Part shown: positions 14,574 through 24,452 of the stretch, piece by piece
How the letters are laid out: the number at the start of each line of letters is the position of its first letter
Numbering within the stretch: position 1 is the stretch's first letter
Assembly (NCBI GenBank): GCA_025981625.1
Contig: JAICXF010000007.1
Coordinates: 1 to 44,720, forward strand
Reading direction: 5' to 3'
From: Sphingomonas sp.
Lineage (GTDB): Bacteria; Pseudomonadota; Alphaproteobacteria; Sphingomonadales; Sphingomonadaceae
Length of the DNA stretch: 44,720 bases
The notes under the pieces: model-generated
The model's database searches: none
Told to the model about the DNA's origin: nothing
The model's input: only the letters and a program-made list of their open reading frames with translations
Made by a program: the position numbers and the translations under genes

Positions 14574-17015
14574 ATGGCGGACAAGGCCGGCACGCAAGTG
14601 GAGAAAAAGGGTCCGCGTGGTTTTCGCGCCGAAGTGAGCGGCGGTCCGCTGCGGGCGGCGGCCGATTTCACCACCCTGCCGGTCGACCAGCTGCCGATGG
14701 GCATGCCGCCCGAAGTGTTCACCGCACCCGGCATCCTGGCGATCGCCGACGTGCTTCCGGTGATGGTCGGCTATGTCGACGAGGAGCTGGCGCTGCGCTT
14801 CGTCAACCGGCCGTTCGCCGAGTGGCTGGGGGTTCCGCGCAGCGAGCTTCTCGGCAAGAAGATCGAGGACGTGATCGGCTCGCAGCGGCTGCAGGAGCGG
14901 GAGCCCAATTACCGGCGGGCGCTGGCCGGCGAACGGTTGTTCTTCGTCTCCCAGTTCGACCATCCGACCCGCGGCAATATCGCGCTGCAGAGCCATTATG
15001 TGCCCTGGTCGGGCGAGGACGGGCAGGTGCGCGGCTTCGTGGTCATCCACCAGGACGTGACCGAGCAGCGCACCGCCGAGCGCGCGCTTCGGGAGAGCGA
15101 GGCGCGGTTCCGGCGGATCGCCAATTCGGCGCCGGCGCTGATGTGGGTGACCCGGCTCGACCGCACCCGCGATTTCGTCAACGAGGCTTATGCCGATTTC
15201 GCCTGCGGGCCGGGCTGCAGCCACGACGAAGCGCGGCTGCTCGACTGGCGCGAGCGTATCCACCCGGACGACGTCGAGCGGATCGTTGCCGAAAGCATCG
15301 CCGGAGAGGCGTCGGGCCAGCCGTTCACGCTGGAGGGCCGCTACCGGCGCTTCGACGGGGAATATCGCTGGCTCCGGACGGTATCGCAGCCGCGCTTCGG
15401 CCCCGACGGGGATCTGGTCGGGTTCATTGGCGTCGGCAGCGACATCACGCTGGCCAAGGAAGCGGAGCTGGAGCTTCGGCGGCAGGTCGCGGAGCAGACG
15501 GCGCAGCTGGCCATCTCCGAGGCGCAGTTCCGGGCGGTGTTCGAGGCTGCCCTCGAAGTGATGGTGCTGCTTCAGCCCGACGGGACCGTACTGGCGGTGA
15601 ACAATCGACGTGAGGCGTGGCGGCACGAGAATCCGGGCGAGGCCGTGGGCCGGAAGATCTGGGACGCGCCGACCATGCGCGCTTACCCGCAGCACGCCGC
15701 GCTGATGCGCAAGGCGGTCGCGGCGGCGGCCAAAGGAAAGGTGTTCACCACCGACATCAAGATGGAGCGGCCGGGCGTGCCGACGGCTTATCTCGATGTG
15801 TCGGTGCAACCGGTTCGAGCGAGCGACGGGAAAATCATCTATTTGCTGTTCGAAGCCCGCGACGTCACCGAGCTCAAGATCGCTCAGGAGCAGCTTCGCC
15901 AGAGCCAGAAAATGGAAGCGCTGGGGCAACTCACTGGCGGCATCGCCCACGATTTCAACAATCTGCTGACGGTCGTCGTCGGCGGCCTCGACCTGATCAC
16001 CAAGCGGTTGGATGACCCGAAGCTCAAGCGTTACGCCGACAATGCGCTGGCGGCAGCGGAACGCGGCGCGCGCCTGACCGGACAATTGCTCGCCTTCAGC
16101 CGGGTGCAGCGGCTCGAGGTGCGCCCAACCCACGTCGCTCCGCTGATCCAGAACATGCGTCCGCTGCTCCGCAACGTCCTCGGCCCGGGAATCACCAAGC
16201 ATTTCGACCTCGACGAGGCGCTGATGCCGGTGATGGCCGACCCGACCCAGCTCGAGGTCGCAGTGCTCAACCTCGCGATCAATGCCCGCGACGCCATGCC
16301 CGACGGGGGCACGCTGAGCTTCGTGACTCGCAAGACCAGGATCATCGGCGACCCCGACCTCGCCGACGGCGATTATATCGAGCTCACCATCGCCGACACC
16401 GGTGTGGGCATGCCGCCCGAGGTCCTTGAGCGCGCATTCGAGCCTTTCTTCACCACCAAGGAGGTCGGCAAGGGAACCGGCCTGGGCCTATCGATGGTGT
16501 ACGGCATGGCCCGCCAGTCCGGCGGCGATGCGCGCGTCGAAAGCACGCCGGGCCAGGGCACTTCCGTCAGGCTGCTGTTCCGCAAGGCCGAGGACGTGGC
16601 GAGCGAAGCAGCGGCTGCGGCCGAAGAACCGCCCAGCGCGGCAATCCCGTTTGCGCCGCTGTCGGTGCTGGTCATCGACGACGATCCGGACGTGCGCGGC
16701 TTTATCGTCACCAGCCTGGAGGAGCAGGGTTACCGAGTGCGCGAGGCCGGCGACGGTCGCCAGGGGCTGGCGGCGATCGATCGCGAGACACCCGATCTGG
16801 TCGTGCTCGACTTCATCATGCCGGGCCTGTCGGGGGCCGAGGTCGCGCGCCAGATCCGGGCGAAAAGGTCAGACCAGCCGATCCTGTTCGTTTCCGGCTA
16901 CAGCGAGACCGACGCGATCAAGCGCACGGCGCCCGATGCACCGGTCCTCGCCAAGCCGTTTCGTGCCGACGCCCTCCAGAAGGCGGTGCGCAGCGCCCTC
17001 GCTCCAGACGGCTGA
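14574..17015 (+). CDS. PAS-PAS-PAS hybrid sensor histidine kinase with C-terminal receiver
   Basis: This 813-residue, apparently soluble signal protein has three PAS regions (about 47-165, 170-300 and 315-435), linked by [19 protein letters not shown] and similar PAC-type junctions. The HisKA domain has [11 protein letters not shown] (His459), the HATPase N box is [14 protein letters not shown], and the G box is [12 protein letters not shown] receiver domain spans about 693-810 with VLDFIMPG (phospho-Asp746) and LAKPF. The output is not encoded in the chain, so a separate Hpt or regulator is expected. The EF-hand gene follows within 15 bp. Confidence 0.95.
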   Translation: MADKAGTQVEKKGPRGFRAEVSGGPLRAAADFTTLPVDQLPMGMPPEVFTAPGILAIADVLPVMVGYVDEELALRFVNRPFAEWLGVPRSELLGKKIEDVIGSQRLQEREPNYRRALAGERLFFVSQFDHPTRGNIALQSHYVPWSGEDGQVRGFVVIHQDVTEQRTAERALRESEARFRRIANSAPALMWVTRLDRTRDFVNEAYADFACGPGCSHDEARLLDWRERIHPDDVERIVAESIAGEASGQPFTLEGRYRRFDGEYRWLRTVSQPRFGPDGDLVGFIGVGSDITLAKEAELELRRQVAEQTAQLAISEAQFRAVFEAALEVMVLLQPDGTVLAVNNRREAWRHENPGEAVGRKIWDAPTMRAYPQHAALMRKAVAAAAKGKVFTTDIKMERPGVPTAYLDVSVQPVRASDGKIIYLLFEARDVTELKIAQEQLRQSQKMEALGQLTGGIAHDFNNLLTVVVGGLDLITKRLDDPKLKRYADNALAAAERGARLTGQLLAFSRVQRLEVRPTHVAPLIQNMRPLLRNVLGPGITKHFDLDEALMPVMADPTQLEVAVLNLAINARDAMPDGGTLSFVTRKTRIIGDPDLADGDYIELTIADTGVGMPPEVLERAFEPFFTTKEVGKGTGLGLSMVYGMARQSGGDARVESTPGQGTSVRLLFRKAEDVASEAAAAAEEPPSAAIPFAPLSVLVIDDDPDVRGFIVTSLEEQGYRVREAGDGRQGLAAIDRETPDLVVLDFIMPGLSGAEVARQIRAKRSDQPILFVSGYSETDAIKRTAPDAPVLAKPFRADALQKAVRSALAPDG

Positions 17016-17030
17016 ACTCGCCCGCCGCCG

Positions 17031-17336
17031 ATGCGTTCTGCGCCGGTGGTTCGATCGATCGTTTCCTTGAGCCTGGTTGCCGCCGCGCCGTTGACTGCGG
17101 AGCCGACGCCGCAACTGCAACCGACCCCGGCCGCCCTGCAGATATTCGAGCGTGACTGGGTGCTGATGAACTGGGCGCTCAAATATTACGACAGCGATCA
17201 CGACATCCTGCTGCAGCCCGCCGAAGCCGCGGCGGCGGCCGACGCGTTCCGCAATCTCGCCGACGCCAACGGGGACGGCCGGGTGACGCCGGAGGAATAT
17301 CGCGCCGCCCGGGACATAATTCTGCAGCGCTATTGA
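17031..17336 (+). CDS. Exported EF-hand domain protein
   Basis: The 101-residue protein has a signal peptide (RSIVSLSLVAAAPLTAEP) and two EF-hand-type loops: YYDSDHDILLQPAEA, and ADANGDGRVTPEEY, which is a canonical D-x-N-x-D-G-x-(I/V)-x-x-x-E calcium loop. The first loop is less regular. The product probably binds calcium in the periplasm. It starts 15 bp after the hybrid kinase gene on the same strand, so the two may be co-transcribed. Confidence 0.85.
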   Translation: MRSAPVVRSIVSLSLVAAAPLTAEPTPQLQPTPAALQIFERDWVLMNWALKYYDSDHDILLQPAEAAAAADAFRNLADANGDGRVTPEEYRAARDIILQRY

Positions 17337-17366
17337 GCGGCGCCTGCTTGCGCGAGGGCGGGCCGT

Positions 17367-18434
<1,068 letters not shown>

Positions 18435-18471
18435 TCAACCCGCCGGCCGCAACCGCGTTCCGACGGACAAG

Positions 18472-19815
18472 TCATATAGCTGCGAGGCGGTAACCCACTC
18501 CGGGTTCGTTGACGATCAGGCTGGGATGCGACGGCTCGGCCTCGAGCTTCTGGCGAAGCGCGCGGATGGCGACGCGCAGATAATCGATCTGATTCTCCTG
18601 CGCCGGTCCCCACACCGCCCTCAGCAGCTGGCCATGGGTGAGCAGCCGGCCACGATGCTTGGCGAGTTCGGCGAGAACCGCATATTCCTTCGGCGTCAGG
18701 TGCACCGGCTCGCCGTCCCTCGCGATGGTCCGGTTGAACAGATCGATGCTGACGTCGCCAAGTTCGATCGGCCGCTGATCACCTTCGGGGCCGAGCTCAA
18801 CGAGGTTCGCGACATAGCGGTCGATCTTCAGCGCTTCGGAGCCGATCGTCGATATCGCGTCCTTTTCGACGCCGGAGTTCCGCCGAAGCTCGCGGACCGC
18901 GGCGTCGATTGCCTCCAGTCGCGGACGCACTTCCTGGCCGATCGACGCCAGCAAGGCGGTGCGGAGGCGGTCGCGTTTGCGCGTGTCGGCGAACCTTCGG
19001 GTTTCGTCGGCGAGGCGTTCGCGTTCCAGCGCGAGCGCAAGCTGGTCGAGCAGGCTGCCGAGCAACGGCAATTGCTCGTCGGCAAGCGGCGACCGGCCGT
19101 CATCGCGTGCAAGTCCGGCGGCGGCGATCACCCGTGCTCCCGAGCGAACGGCGTGAAAGACCCATTCGGCGGGCTGGATCCGCGCCGTTCCCCGACCCGC
19201 CGGCTCACCGGATTGCAGGGTTAGCGCTGCCGCCGCGATGTCGCTCGGCGTAAGCCGGTTGCCCGCGGGAATGGCAGCAAGCGTCTTCGGGGCTGGCAGA
19301 CCGCCGACCAGGACTGCGTTGCAATCGAACAGTCGATGAAGTTCGTCGCACCCCGTCTCCGCGATCTCGGTTTCGCTGCTTGACGACAGGAGGCGCCCGG
19401 CAAAGCCCGCGATGGTCGCGTTGCGGGCCGCATGGGCCGCCGCCAGCCGGGCCTGCTCGCGAATTCCGGAGGCGAGCTTGCTGGTGACGAGGGCAACAAT
19501 CAACAGGACGATGACGGTGACCACGTCCGCTCCGCGGTCAATTCGAAGCGTATGCACCGGGGCGGTGAAGAAGAAATTGTAGGCAAGCGCAGCCAACAGA
19601 CCAGCGGCCACGGCCGGGCCTAGTCCCCAAAGCGCGGCCGCCGCCAGCACGGCCGGCAGGTAAATCATGTCGACCGGCGCCGTGCCCCAGCGCGGCGCGA
19701 TCCACAGGCCGATCAGTGTCGACACCGCGACCATGGCGACCGCCCCGGCATAGCTCTGAATGCTGCCGGCGGTCGAGCGATGTGCGAAACGAGGATTGCC
19801 GTCCATCATGTCCAT
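18472..19815 (-). CDS. KdpD-like membrane sensor fused to KdpE-like winged-helix DNA-binding domain
   Basis: The 447-residue protein combines parts of both Kdp regulators. Residues about 20-115 form four membrane helices of the KdpD DUF4118 type (IYLPAVLAAAALWGLGPAVA, AYNFFFTAPVHTLRI). Residues 130-265 look like a GAF domain. Residues 281-342 align with the KdpD HisKA segment (RDRLRTALLASIGQEVRPRL), but the S-H-D-L-R-T-P-L motif reads G-Q-E-V-R-P-R-L, so the phosphoacceptor His is Gln294. There is no ATPase domain and no receiver. Residues 352-447 are an OmpR/KdpE-type winged helix (VHLTPKEYAVL, LLRAVWGPAQENQIDYLRVA, VNEPGVGYRLA). It would be a membrane-bound one-component regulator. It is divergent from kup. 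The open frame upstream of 19815 is an antisense shadow of kup. Confidence 0.85.
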   Translation of the reverse strand: MDMMDGNPRFAHRSTAGSIQSYAGAVAMVAVSTLIGLWIAPRWGTAPVDMIYLPAVLAAAALWGLGPAVAAGLLAALAYNFFFTAPVHTLRIDRGADVVTVIVLLIVALVTSKLASGIREQARLAAAHAARNATIAGFAGRLLSSSSETEIAETGCDELHRLFDCNAVLVGGLPAPKTLAAIPAGNRLTPSDIAAAALTLQSGEPAGRGTARIQPAEWVFHAVRSGARVIAAAGLARDDGRSPLADEQLPLLGSLLDQLALALERERLADETRRFADTRKRDRLRTALLASIGQEVRPRLEAIDAAVRELRRNSGVEKDAISTIGSEALKIDRYVANLVELGPEGDQRPIELGDVSIDLFNRTIARDGEPVHLTPKEYAVLAELAKHRGRLLTHGQLLRAVWGPAQENQIDYLRVAIRALRQKLEAEPSHPSLIVNEPGVGYRLAAI

Positions 19816-19932
19816 AAAATGCGCCCGCGCGGCGCGATCGTCGAGGGGCGCGCGGCCCTCCGGATGGCGTTTATACCGCAGTGCAGCAAATCCACATGGA
19901 ATCTTTATGAGCCGCGGCCGCACATCGGGCGA
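19816..19932. promoter_or_regulatory. Divergent control region between the KdpD/E-like regulator and kup
   Basis: These 117 bp separate two divergent starts and must carry both promoters. An AT-rich island stands out in GC-rich DNA. TTTATA at 19870-19875 and TTTATG at 19904-19909 are direct repeats 34 bp apart, about three helical turns. The E. coli kdp operator also begins TTTATA, so an operator for the adjacent regulator is possible, but this is inference from short motifs. Confidence 0.4.
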
Positions 19933-21852
19933 GTGAACGAGATTGCCGTCGACAACATCGTGGCGCCTGGCGAGGCGAGCCATCATGGACCTGGAGAAGC
20001 GCTGCCCAAGCTGATGCTGGGCGCGATCGGCATCGTCTATGGCGATATTGGCACTTCGCCGCTCTACACGATGAAGGAGAGCTTCCTCGGTCCGCATCCG
20101 TTGACCGTGGACCGACTGCACATCTTTGGCGTGCTCAGCCTGATTTTTTGGACGCTGATGATGATCGTCACGTTCAAGTACGTCAGCGTCGCGATGCGCG
20201 CCGCCAATCGCGGCGAGGGCGGATCGTTCGCTCTTCTGTCGCTGATCGCCCGCAATCTGGAGGGCAAGAAGAAGTGGACGCCCGGGCTCGTGCTGCTCGG
20301 GGTTCTCGCCACCTGCCTCTTCTATGGCGACGCGATGATCACGCCGGCGATTTCGGTGCTGTCGGCGGTCGAGGGACTGGAGATTGTCCACTCGGGCCTG
20401 CGGCCGGCGGTCATCCCGATCTCGATCGCAATTCTGGTGGCGCTGTTCCTGGTCCAAGCCCGTGGGACTGCGAAGGTGGGCAACATCTTCGGGCCGGTGA
20501 TGCTGGTCTATTTCGCCGTGCTTGCTGCGCTGGGGGTCGCGAACATTGTTCGTCATCCGGAGATCGTCGGAATTCTCAATCCGGCGTGGGCGGTGCGGTT
20601 CTTCGCCTACAACCCGAAGCTTGCGTTCCTGGCCCTCGGCTCGGTGTTCCTGTGCGTGACCGGTGCCGAAGCGCTCTACGCCGACATGGGGCATTTCGGC
20701 CGCAAGGCGATCAACTATTCATGGCTGGTGCTGGTCTATCCGTGCCTGGTGCTCAACTATATGGGGCAGGGGGCACTGCTGCTCAGCGACCCGCATGCAG
20801 CGATCAACCCATTCTATCTGCTCGCGCCCGACGCACTGCGCCTTCCCTTGGTGATTCTTGCGACGGTGGCCACGATCATCGCCAGCCAGGCGGTCATCTC
20901 GGGCGCCTTTTCGGTCACCCACCAGGCGGTCCAGCTCGGGTTCCTGCCGAGGCTGAGAACCGAGCATACGAGCGAGAAGGCGGTCGGGCAGATCTACATC
21001 CCGGCGGTCAATTGGGGTTTGCTGACGATGGTCGTCATCCTGGTCCTTGGCTTCCAGGAATCGGGCAAGCTGGCATCGGCCTATGGAATCGCCGTCACCG
21101 GCACGATGCTGATCACCTCGACGATGCTTGGCGTGATGATGATCTATGTTTGGCGCTGGAACCGGGTCGTCGCTTATGGCGCGACCGCCCTCTTCCTGAT
21201 CGTCGACGGCGCTTATTTCGCTTCCAACATCACCAAGATCCCGGACGGCGGCTGGTTCCCGCTGCTGGTCGCCGCGATCAGCTTCACAATTCTCACGACC
21301 TGGGCCAAGGGGCGGCTGCTGATGCGCAAGCGGCTGTCCGAATCCGCCTTGCCGCTGGAGGTCTTCATCAAGTCCGCGGCCTCGTCCGTGCACCGCGTGC
21401 GCGGGACGTCTGTGTTCCTCTCGACGTCCTCGGACGTGGTGCCGGCTGCCCTGCTCCACAATCTGAAGCACAACCAGGTGCTTCACGAGCGGGTCCTCAT
21501 CCTCAACGTAAAGGTCGAGGAAGTCCCGCACCTGTCATCCGAAAAGCGGCTGGAGGTGCACAGCGCCGGTGACGGCTTCTACCGGGTCATTCTCCACTAC
21601 GGCTACATGGAGGATGTCGATGTCCCGCGCGACCTCGCCCAGATCGACACCTGTGGCGCGCCGTTCACGATGATGAGCACCAGCTTCTTCCTCGGTCGCC
21701 AGAAGCTGATCGCATCCAGGAAGCGGCCGGGCATGGCGCTATGGCGCGAAAAGTTGTTCGCCCTGATGCTGAAGAGCAGCGAGAGCGCCATGGAATTCTT
21801 CAAGCTGCCGACCAACCGGGTGGTCGAGCTCGGCAGTCAGTTGCAGATCTAG
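19933..21852 (+). CDS. kup: Kup-family potassium uptake protein
   Basis: Kup (TrkD) proteins are K+/H+ symporters of the KUP/HAK/KT family. The 639-residue product has the family opening LPKLMLGAIGIVYGDIGTSP, LYTMKESF, about twelve membrane helices, FYGDAMITPAISVLSAVEGL, and a C-terminal cytoplasmic domain of about 170 residues. I chose the GTG at 19933 (VNEIAVDNIV), which gives the usual family length; ATG at 19864 is an alternative, and longer starts would run into the divergent gene. Its stop overlaps the convergent response-regulator gene by 4 bp. The divergent KdpD/E-like regulator is the likely controller. Confidence 0.95.
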   Translation: MNEIAVDNIVAPGEASHHGPGEALPKLMLGAIGIVYGDIGTSPLYTMKESFLGPHPLTVDRLHIFGVLSLIFWTLMMIVTFKYVSVAMRAANRGEGGSFALLSLIARNLEGKKKWTPGLVLLGVLATCLFYGDAMITPAISVLSAVEGLEIVHSGLRPAVIPISIAILVALFLVQARGTAKVGNIFGPVMLVYFAVLAALGVANIVRHPEIVGILNPAWAVRFFAYNPKLAFLALGSVFLCVTGAEALYADMGHFGRKAINYSWLVLVYPCLVLNYMGQGALLLSDPHAAINPFYLLAPDALRLPLVILATVATIIASQAVISGAFSVTHQAVQLGFLPRLRTEHTSEKAVGQIYIPAVNWGLLTMVVILVLGFQESGKLASAYGIAVTGTMLITSTMLGVMMIYVWRWNRVVAYGATALFLIVDGAYFASNITKIPDGGWFPLLVAAISFTILTTWAKGRLLMRKRLSESALPLEVFIKSAASSVHRVRGTSVFLSTSSDVVPAALLHNLKHNQVLHERVLILNVKVEEVPHLSSEKRLEVHSAGDGFYRVILHYGYMEDVDVPRDLAQIDTCGAPFTMMSTSFFLGRQKLIASRKRPGMALWREKLFALMLKSSESAMEFFKLPTNRVVELGSQLQI

Positions 21853-22466
21853 CGGCCGATCAGGTCGGGGGCCCGAAGCGCCAGCTCGGTTCGGTTGTCG
21901 ACCTTCAGCTTGTCGAAAATGGCATGGAGATACACTTTCACCGTGCCTTCGGTGACTCCGAGTTCGCTCGCGATGTCGCGGTTTTTGAGACCGAGGCGGA
22001 CCAGCTCGATCAACTCGCGCTCGCGGCGCGTCAGCGGCGGCACAGAGGCGGCGCGCTCCTCCGCCTGCCGCGTGCGCTCGGCCACCTCCGGATCGACCCA
22101 GCGCTCGCCGGCAACGACCGCGTCCATGCATTTGAGCAGCAGCCCCGGGTCGGAAGTCTTGAGCACGATCCCCTCGGGCTGAAGGTCGGCGGCGGCGAGG
22201 AGCTGCGAATCCTCCATGCCGGCAGTCACCAGGATCACCTTTGGCCGCTTGCGCCCTCGGGGAAGGTGCTGGAGCACGTCGAGGCCGGAACCGTCGGGAA
22301 GATGCACGTCGAGCAACAGCAGATCGGGTTTGGTGCGATTGAGCTGCGTGTTCGCCTCCGCCGCGGTTCGGGCGCGACCGACCAATTCGTAATCGGTATC
22401 GCGCAGCAGCATGTCGAACGCGGCGCCGATCATCGGATGATCATCGACAAGCAAAACCTTGGTCAA
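21849..22466 (-). CDS. NarL/LuxR-family response regulator
   Basis: The 205-residue protein has an N-terminal receiver (VLLVDDHP, phospho-Asp53 in LLLLDVHLPDGSGLD, Lys in GIVLKTSDP) and a C-terminal LuxR-type helix-turn-helix (LTRRERELIELVRLGLKNRD and IASELGVTEGTVKVYLHAIF). It is the partner of the upstream kinase, whose stop overlaps this start (ATGA), so the two are translated together. The target genes are unknown. Confidence 0.95.
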   Translation of the reverse strand: MTKVLLVDDHPMIGAAFDMLLRDTDYELVGRARTAAEANTQLNRTKPDLLLLDVHLPDGSGLDVLQHLPRGRKRPKVILVTAGMEDSQLLAAADLQPEGIVLKTSDPGLLLKCMDAVVAGERWVDPEVAERTRQAEERAASVPPLTRRERELIELVRLGLKNRDIASELGVTEGTVKVYLHAIFDKLKVDNRTELALRAPDLIGR

Positions 22467-24127
22467 GCGGCAACTCCTAGCGGAATGGACATGTGAAGAT
22501 CGGTCGAGCCGGGTTCGGACTCCAGCCGAAGCGAGCCGTGCGCGCGCTCGACTCGCTCCTTGAGCGAGCGCGGTTCGAGCGCGGCAGCACCGTTCGCTTT
22601 GGGGAAGCCCGATCCATTGTCATGGACGTCAAGGCGCAGCATGCTCCCGTCGACCCCAAGGGCAACATCGATCCGGTCGGCGCCGCCGTGGCGGACGGCA
22701 TTCGCAACCGCTTCGCGAAGCAGCTGCTGGAGATCGAGCTGAAGACGGACCGGAATCGCCGCGTCATCGCCATGAACCTGGAGCTGGCATGTGACCGACC
22801 ATTGCTGACTCAGCCGTTCGGCCAGCGCCCGCAGCTCGGCGACGGCGTCATCCAGCTCCAGCTCGCGCCCACGGCGGAGCGCAAGCAGGAATCCACGGAC
22901 CTCGGCCTGCTCCTCGATGAGCAGGCGCTTGAGCTCGTCGAGCTCGGCCCGCAGCTGAGGATCGACCTTGGCGGAACGCTTGATCGCTTCCACCCGGAAC
23001 GAAGCGCCAGCGAGGAATTGCACGATGCTGTCGTGCACGTCGCGGGCCAGTGACAGACGGGTGCGGGCAGCAGCGCCCGCCTCGATGGCGCCCAGCAAGG
23101 CGTTACGGTCGAGAATCGTGCCGGTGACGTGGCCAAGCTCGCGCCCAACGTCGATATAGTCGGCGGACAGCTCGGGGATGCCCCACAGCAGCAGCCATCC
23201 GTGCTGCGTGCCGGTGCGGACCTCGGTCATCACGCCGCTCGTCATCCCAAGCGCCTTTGCCTCGTCGACATCGATCGTGTCCGACGCGCGCAGGAACCGA
23301 AATCGACCCTGAGGTGGACGCGTCAGCGCGCGGTCCGCGGATAGATCGAGCAGCATCGCCGGATGCGCGCGCACGCGCATCAGCGGCCGAGTCGCCGTGA
23401 ACCCGCGCGTCTCACCGTTGGCGATCACCAACCCGTCGGAGGCCTCTTCCTCCTCAGGCCCGACGACCAGCGCGCCGCACGCCGCGTTGCCAAGCTTCAT
23501 GACGAAGCCGAGCGCCCGCTTCATCGGATTCTCGCCTTCGACCAGGCCTGCATCGAGGTCCTCGACCTGGAAGAAGACATTGGTGCGGCGCTGGTGAATG
23601 CCGAACCAGATCAGCAGCAGCGACAGGATCAGCAGGTTGCCCGCGCGAATGACAAAGCGTTCGATCTCGAAGGTTTGGCTTCCGGCGATGAGCAGGCCCG
23701 CACTGAGGTAAAGCAGGACGAGCGCCGTCGCGGTCAACGCCGTCTCCAGCCAGCTCCAGCGAATGGCGGCCGATAGAAGTGGGAGGACAAAGAAGAGGAA
23801 GAACGGGCTGGTTGTGCCGTTGGAGGAAAAGACGATGGCCGTGAACACCGCCATGTCGACCGCGTGCGTCGCAAGGGAAAGCCGCGCGTCCAGCCACCAG
23901 TTCCTCCACGTCGCGACCGCGACGAGGAGCGACGAGGCGGCATAGAGGGAGAGGAGCGAATATGTCCGCACCCACGCCAGGTGAGGCTCACTGTTGTCCA
24001 CCGACACCGCGACGAGAAGAACGATGCACAGCATCACGCGGCCAAGCGCGATCACGCGGCCGCTCTGATACCTGAACAGGCTTTGCCGCGCGGTCAGCTG
24101 CGGCAACGTTCCCACCCCTTGCCCCAT
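22463..24127 (-). CDS. NarX-type sensor histidine kinase (HisKA_3)
   Basis: The protein is about 554 residues. The N-terminal half carries about six membrane segments (including VMLCIVLLVAVSV and LLILSLLLIWFGIHQR), followed by a GAF-like region. The HisKA_3 dimerisation motif is LARDVHDSIVQFLAGASFRV and the ATPase N box is LLREAVANAVRHGG, with DVHDNGSGFP further on. I chose the ATG at 24127 because AGGA precedes it by about eight bases; ATGs at 24136 and 24232 are in frame. The cognate NarL-type regulator follows with a 4-bp overlap. Confidence 0.92.
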   Translation of the reverse strand: MGQGVGTLPQLTARQSLFRYQSGRVIALGRVMLCIVLLVAVSVDNSEPHLAWVRTYSLLSLYAASSLLVAVATWRNWWLDARLSLATHAVDMAVFTAIVFSSNGTTSPFFLFFVLPLLSAAIRWSWLETALTATALVLLYLSAGLLIAGSQTFEIERFVIRAGNLLILSLLLIWFGIHQRRTNVFFQVEDLDAGLVEGENPMKRALGFVMKLGNAACGALVVGPEEEEASDGLVIANGETRGFTATRPLMRVRAHPAMLLDLSADRALTRPPQGRFRFLRASDTIDVDEAKALGMTSGVMTEVRTGTQHGWLLLWGIPELSADYIDVGRELGHVTGTILDRNALLGAIEAGAAARTRLSLARDVHDSIVQFLAGASFRVEAIKRSAKVDPQLRAELDELKRLLIEEQAEVRGFLLALRRGRELELDDAVAELRALAERLSQQWSVTCQLQVHGDDAAIPVRLQLDLQQLLREAVANAVRHGGADRIDVALGVDGSMLRLDVHDNGSGFPKANGAAALEPRSLKERVERAHGSLRLESEPGSTDLHMSIPLGVAA

Positions 24128-24233
24128 GTCGAACATCCTATCGCACAGAACAGGCCGGGTGGAACGCCGAAAAGCATCGTGCAGTTGATTTCGGTTAATG
24201 CGCACCACGCAGCGTGGCCGTACGTTCGCCACG

Positions 24234-24446
24234 ATGATGGACCCGCAATCCCGCTCCTATTTCGTTCGGCGCGCCGAACAGGAACGTATCGCTGCCCAGG
24301 GCGCGGCGAACGAACAGGTCGCTCAGCGTCACCGCGAGATGGAAGAGCGATATCGCAAGCTGGCGATCGATGAGTTCCAGCCCCGGCAGGAAACGCCCGA
24401 AATGGTGGGCGGTACTCTAACGGGTGAATTCCGGGTCGTACCCTAG
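24234..24446 (+). CDS. Small conserved-looking protein (YF-x-RRA motif)
   Basis: This 70-residue, highly charged, helical protein starts MMDPQSRSYFVRRAEQERIA and continues EMEERYRKLAIDEFQ before a short tail. I recognise no characterised family. The YF-x-RRA-x-x-x-R segment also occurs in the small protein at 43408-43599, so the two may be distant paralogs. A longer frame starts at 24198 but would add a basic, non-matching leader. It is divergent from the NarX-type kinase and ends 6 bp from the convergent GGDEF-EAL gene. Confidence 0.6.
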   Translation: MMDPQSRSYFVRRAEQERIAAQGAANEQVAQRHREMEERYRKLAIDEFQPRQETPEMVGGTLTGEFRVVP

Positions 24447-24452
24447 CGGAGC

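Noticed and set aside
14535..16202. 555-codon open frame on the minus strand
   Set aside because: It is antisense to the three-PAS hybrid kinase, which has intact family motifs along its whole length. The reverse frame has no recognisable domain and an Arg/Leu/His-rich composition typical of GC-rich shadows.
19816..20694. 293-codon N-terminal extension of the KdpD/E-like regulator
   Set aside because: The extension is antisense to kup, is rich in Arg/His/Asp/Gln without domains, and would not carry the KdpD ATP- or UspA-type N-terminal domains.
20148..21572. 474-codon open frame on the plus strand overlapping kup
   Set aside because: It is an alternative frame of the kup coding sequence with no membrane pattern; kup itself is unambiguous.
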